Source: Burkholderia ambifaria (GTDB lineage: Bacteria; Pseudomonadota; Gammaproteobacteria; Burkholderiales; Burkholderiaceae). From it: 64,000 nucleotides of DNA. Numbering within the stretch: position 1 is the stretch's first letter; every line of letters begins with the position of its first letter. Position numbers and translations under genes: made by a program. Positions 62,875 to 64,000 of the stretch are shown here, piece after piece. Where the stretch lies: contig NZ_LKPJ01000029.1 in NCBI RefSeq assembly GCF_001443045.1, positions 32,514 to 96,513 on the forward strand. The letters are read 5' to 3'. The notes beneath the pieces were generated by a model, which was not told the origin of the DNA, did not search any database, and saw only the letters and a program-made list of their open reading frames with translations.

Positions 62875-64000
62875 TCAGGACTCGACGTCCTCGAGACTGA
62901 AGATTTCGGTCTGGTCGTTGTACGAGAAAATCTCGCCGTAACGGCCCCAGTCGATCACGGCGTCGAGCGTTTCCTCGGCCGCGCCGTCCGACAGGAAATC
63001 CTCCAGCTCCTGCTCGAAGCGCACGCGCGGCGCGCGATGGCCCGGACGTTCGTTCAGCACCTTCTTGATCCGCGCGGCGAGCGGCACGTGCTTCAGCAGG
63101 TGATCGGCGAACATCAGCTTGCGTTCCTGCGTGCCGAATTCCGCGAACACGCGCCCCGGCGGCGTCAGGAACACGTCCCCTTCCCGCACGTCCGCGAAAC
63201 CGAGGTATTGCAGCACTTCGGCGATCGGGAACAGGTCGTCGACCTCCAGGTGCAGCGTGCGCGCGATTTCAGGCATGTCCGCGCGGCCGTGGTACGGCGC
63301 CATCGCGAGCGTCTCGATCAGGCCGGCCATCAGGTTGGTCGACACCTGCGGCAGCCAGCTGCCGAGCTCGAGCCCCTTCTTCGTCGCCTCGCCCGTCTGG
63401 CGGGCGGTCATCTTCGCGTAGATGTCGTCGACCAGCTTGCGGAAAGCCGGGTCGAGCCGGTTGCGCGGATGCTTGAACGGCACCTTGATCTCGGCGATCA
63501 CGCGGCCCGGATTCGACGACAGCACGAGAATGCGGTCGCACATGAACACCGCTTCCTCGATGTTGTGCGTGACGATCAGCACCGACTTGATCGGCATCCG
63601 GCCTTGCGTCCACAGGTCGAGCAGGTCGGTACGCAGCGTTTCGGCCGTCAGCACGTCGAGTGCCGAGAACGGCTCGTCCATCAGCAGGATCGTCGGGTCG
63701 ACGACGAGCGCGCGCGCAAAGCCCACGCGCTGGCGCATCCCGCCCGACAGCTCGCGCGGATACGCGTTCTCGAAGCCGTCGAGACCGATCAGGTCGATCG
63801 CGGCAAGCGCACGCTCGCGCCGCTCGCGCGCACCGACGCCGAGCGCTTCCAGCCCGGCTTCCACGTTCTGCAGCACGGTCAGCCACGGGAACAGCGCGAA
63901 GGTCTGGAACACCATCGCGACGCCTTCGGCCGGACCGCGCAGCGGCTTGCCGAGATAGGTCACTTCACCGCCGGCCTGATCGAGCCGACCGGCGGTGAAG
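62875..64000 (-). CDS. ABC transporter ATPase with AAA-associated C-terminal domain (5' end missing)
   Basis: At least 375 residues; the start lies beyond the window. ATPase features: Q-loop VFQTFALFPW, signature LSGGMRQR, Walker B ILLMDEPFSALD and H-loop VTHNIEEA. This is the nitrate/sulphonate/taurine-type group. A C-terminal domain from about residue 250 (AAA-associated, MPEIARTLHLEVDDLFPIAE) is fused. The Walker A is off the edge. Sequence at 63964-64000 stays open to the window end. Confidence 0.9.
   Translation of the reverse strand, partial: FTAGRLDQAGGEVTYLGKPLRGPAEGVAMVFQTFALFPWLTVLQNVEAGLEALGVGARERRERALAAIDLIGLDGFENAYPRELSGGMRQRVGFARALVVDPTILLMDEPFSALDVLTAETLRTDLLDLWTQGRMPIKSVLIVTHNIEEAVFMCDRILVLSSNPGRVIAEIKVPFKHPRNRLDPAFRKLVDDIYAKMTARQTGEATKKGLELGSWLPQVSTNLMAGLIETLAMAPYHGRADMPEIARTLHLEVDDLFPIAEVLQYLGFADVREGDVFLTPPGRVFAEFGTQERKLMFADHLLKHVPLAARIKKVLNERPGHRAPRVRFEQELEDFLSDGAAEETLDAVIDWGRYGEIFSYNDQTEIFSLEDVES

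Noticed and set aside
1..64000. CRISPR arrays and IS elements
   Set aside because: I saw no regularly spaced direct repeats and no transposase; the only recombinase gene is the integrase at 42512-43699.

Overview
This is a GC-rich (about 65-68 %) chromosomal window whose gene content, codon use and protein sequences point to Burkholderia, most likely the Burkholderia cepacia complex: an intracellular PHA depolymerase tail, a short RsxB/RnfB fused to an Ala/Arg/Glu-rich tail, MoxR/VWA pair, MctP-DUF3311, BenE, PACE efflux protein and ecotin. Assignment to species is not possible from what I can see. Most of the window is ordinary core genome. A lower-GC integrative island lies at about 42.35-53.3 kb, and a small insertion interrupts one gene at 18-19 kb.

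Layout. 1-4.7 kb: end of phaZ, a TetR regulator divergent from an rsxB-nth pair, an EamA exporter, DUF1841. 4.7-7.7 kb: two monohaem cytochromes c divergent from a MoxR ATPase and a CoxE-like VWA protein. 7.8-15.2 kb: BenE, transaldolase, a VOC protein convergent with mctP and its DUF3311 partner, a spermidine-synthase-like methyltransferase-fold protein, a small membrane protein and a RelE/HigB-HigA toxin-antitoxin pair. 15.6-17.5 kb: a periplasmic amino-acid-binding protein and an AstE/aspartoacylase-type hydrolase, preceded by two HutC-like palindromes. 17.7-22 kb: htpG-ubiC-deoxyinosine glycosylase on the minus strand; an insertion carrying a ParA-like ATPase has duplicated the 3' two thirds of the glycosylase gene. 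22.2-28.3 kb: MocR-type regulator, VOC protein, EamA exporter, then an aminotransferase-RidA-PhzF operon. 28.5-34.1 kb: a GGDEF-EAL membrane protein, chromate transporter, PACE efflux protein with a broken LysR neighbour, CopD-like protein. 34.4-42.1 kb: parC, parE, an Uup-type ABC-F ATPase, DUF4399 protein, rubredoxin.

42.3-53.3 kb: tRNA-Arg(CCT), then a P4-type tyrosine integrase and a type VI secretion cargo operon (vgrG, tle3-like phospholipase, tla3-like adaptor, PAAR tip) on the minus strand. Matching GGGGGTA repeats at both ends and a degenerate copy of the tRNA 3' end suggest the island limits. An Abi_C-type abortive-infection remnant and about 2.4 kb of decayed DNA complete it. I do not see the periplasmic immunity gene (tli3) expected beside tle3.

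53.4-64 kb: parallel beta-helix lipoprotein, an internally deleted TetR pseudogene, ecotin, two small Gly/Tyr/Gln-rich envelope proteins sharing a terminator, a DHA2 MFS exporter, OtsA with an overlapping P-loop kinase-like gene, two related lipoproteins in tandem, and an ABC ATPase that runs off the right edge.
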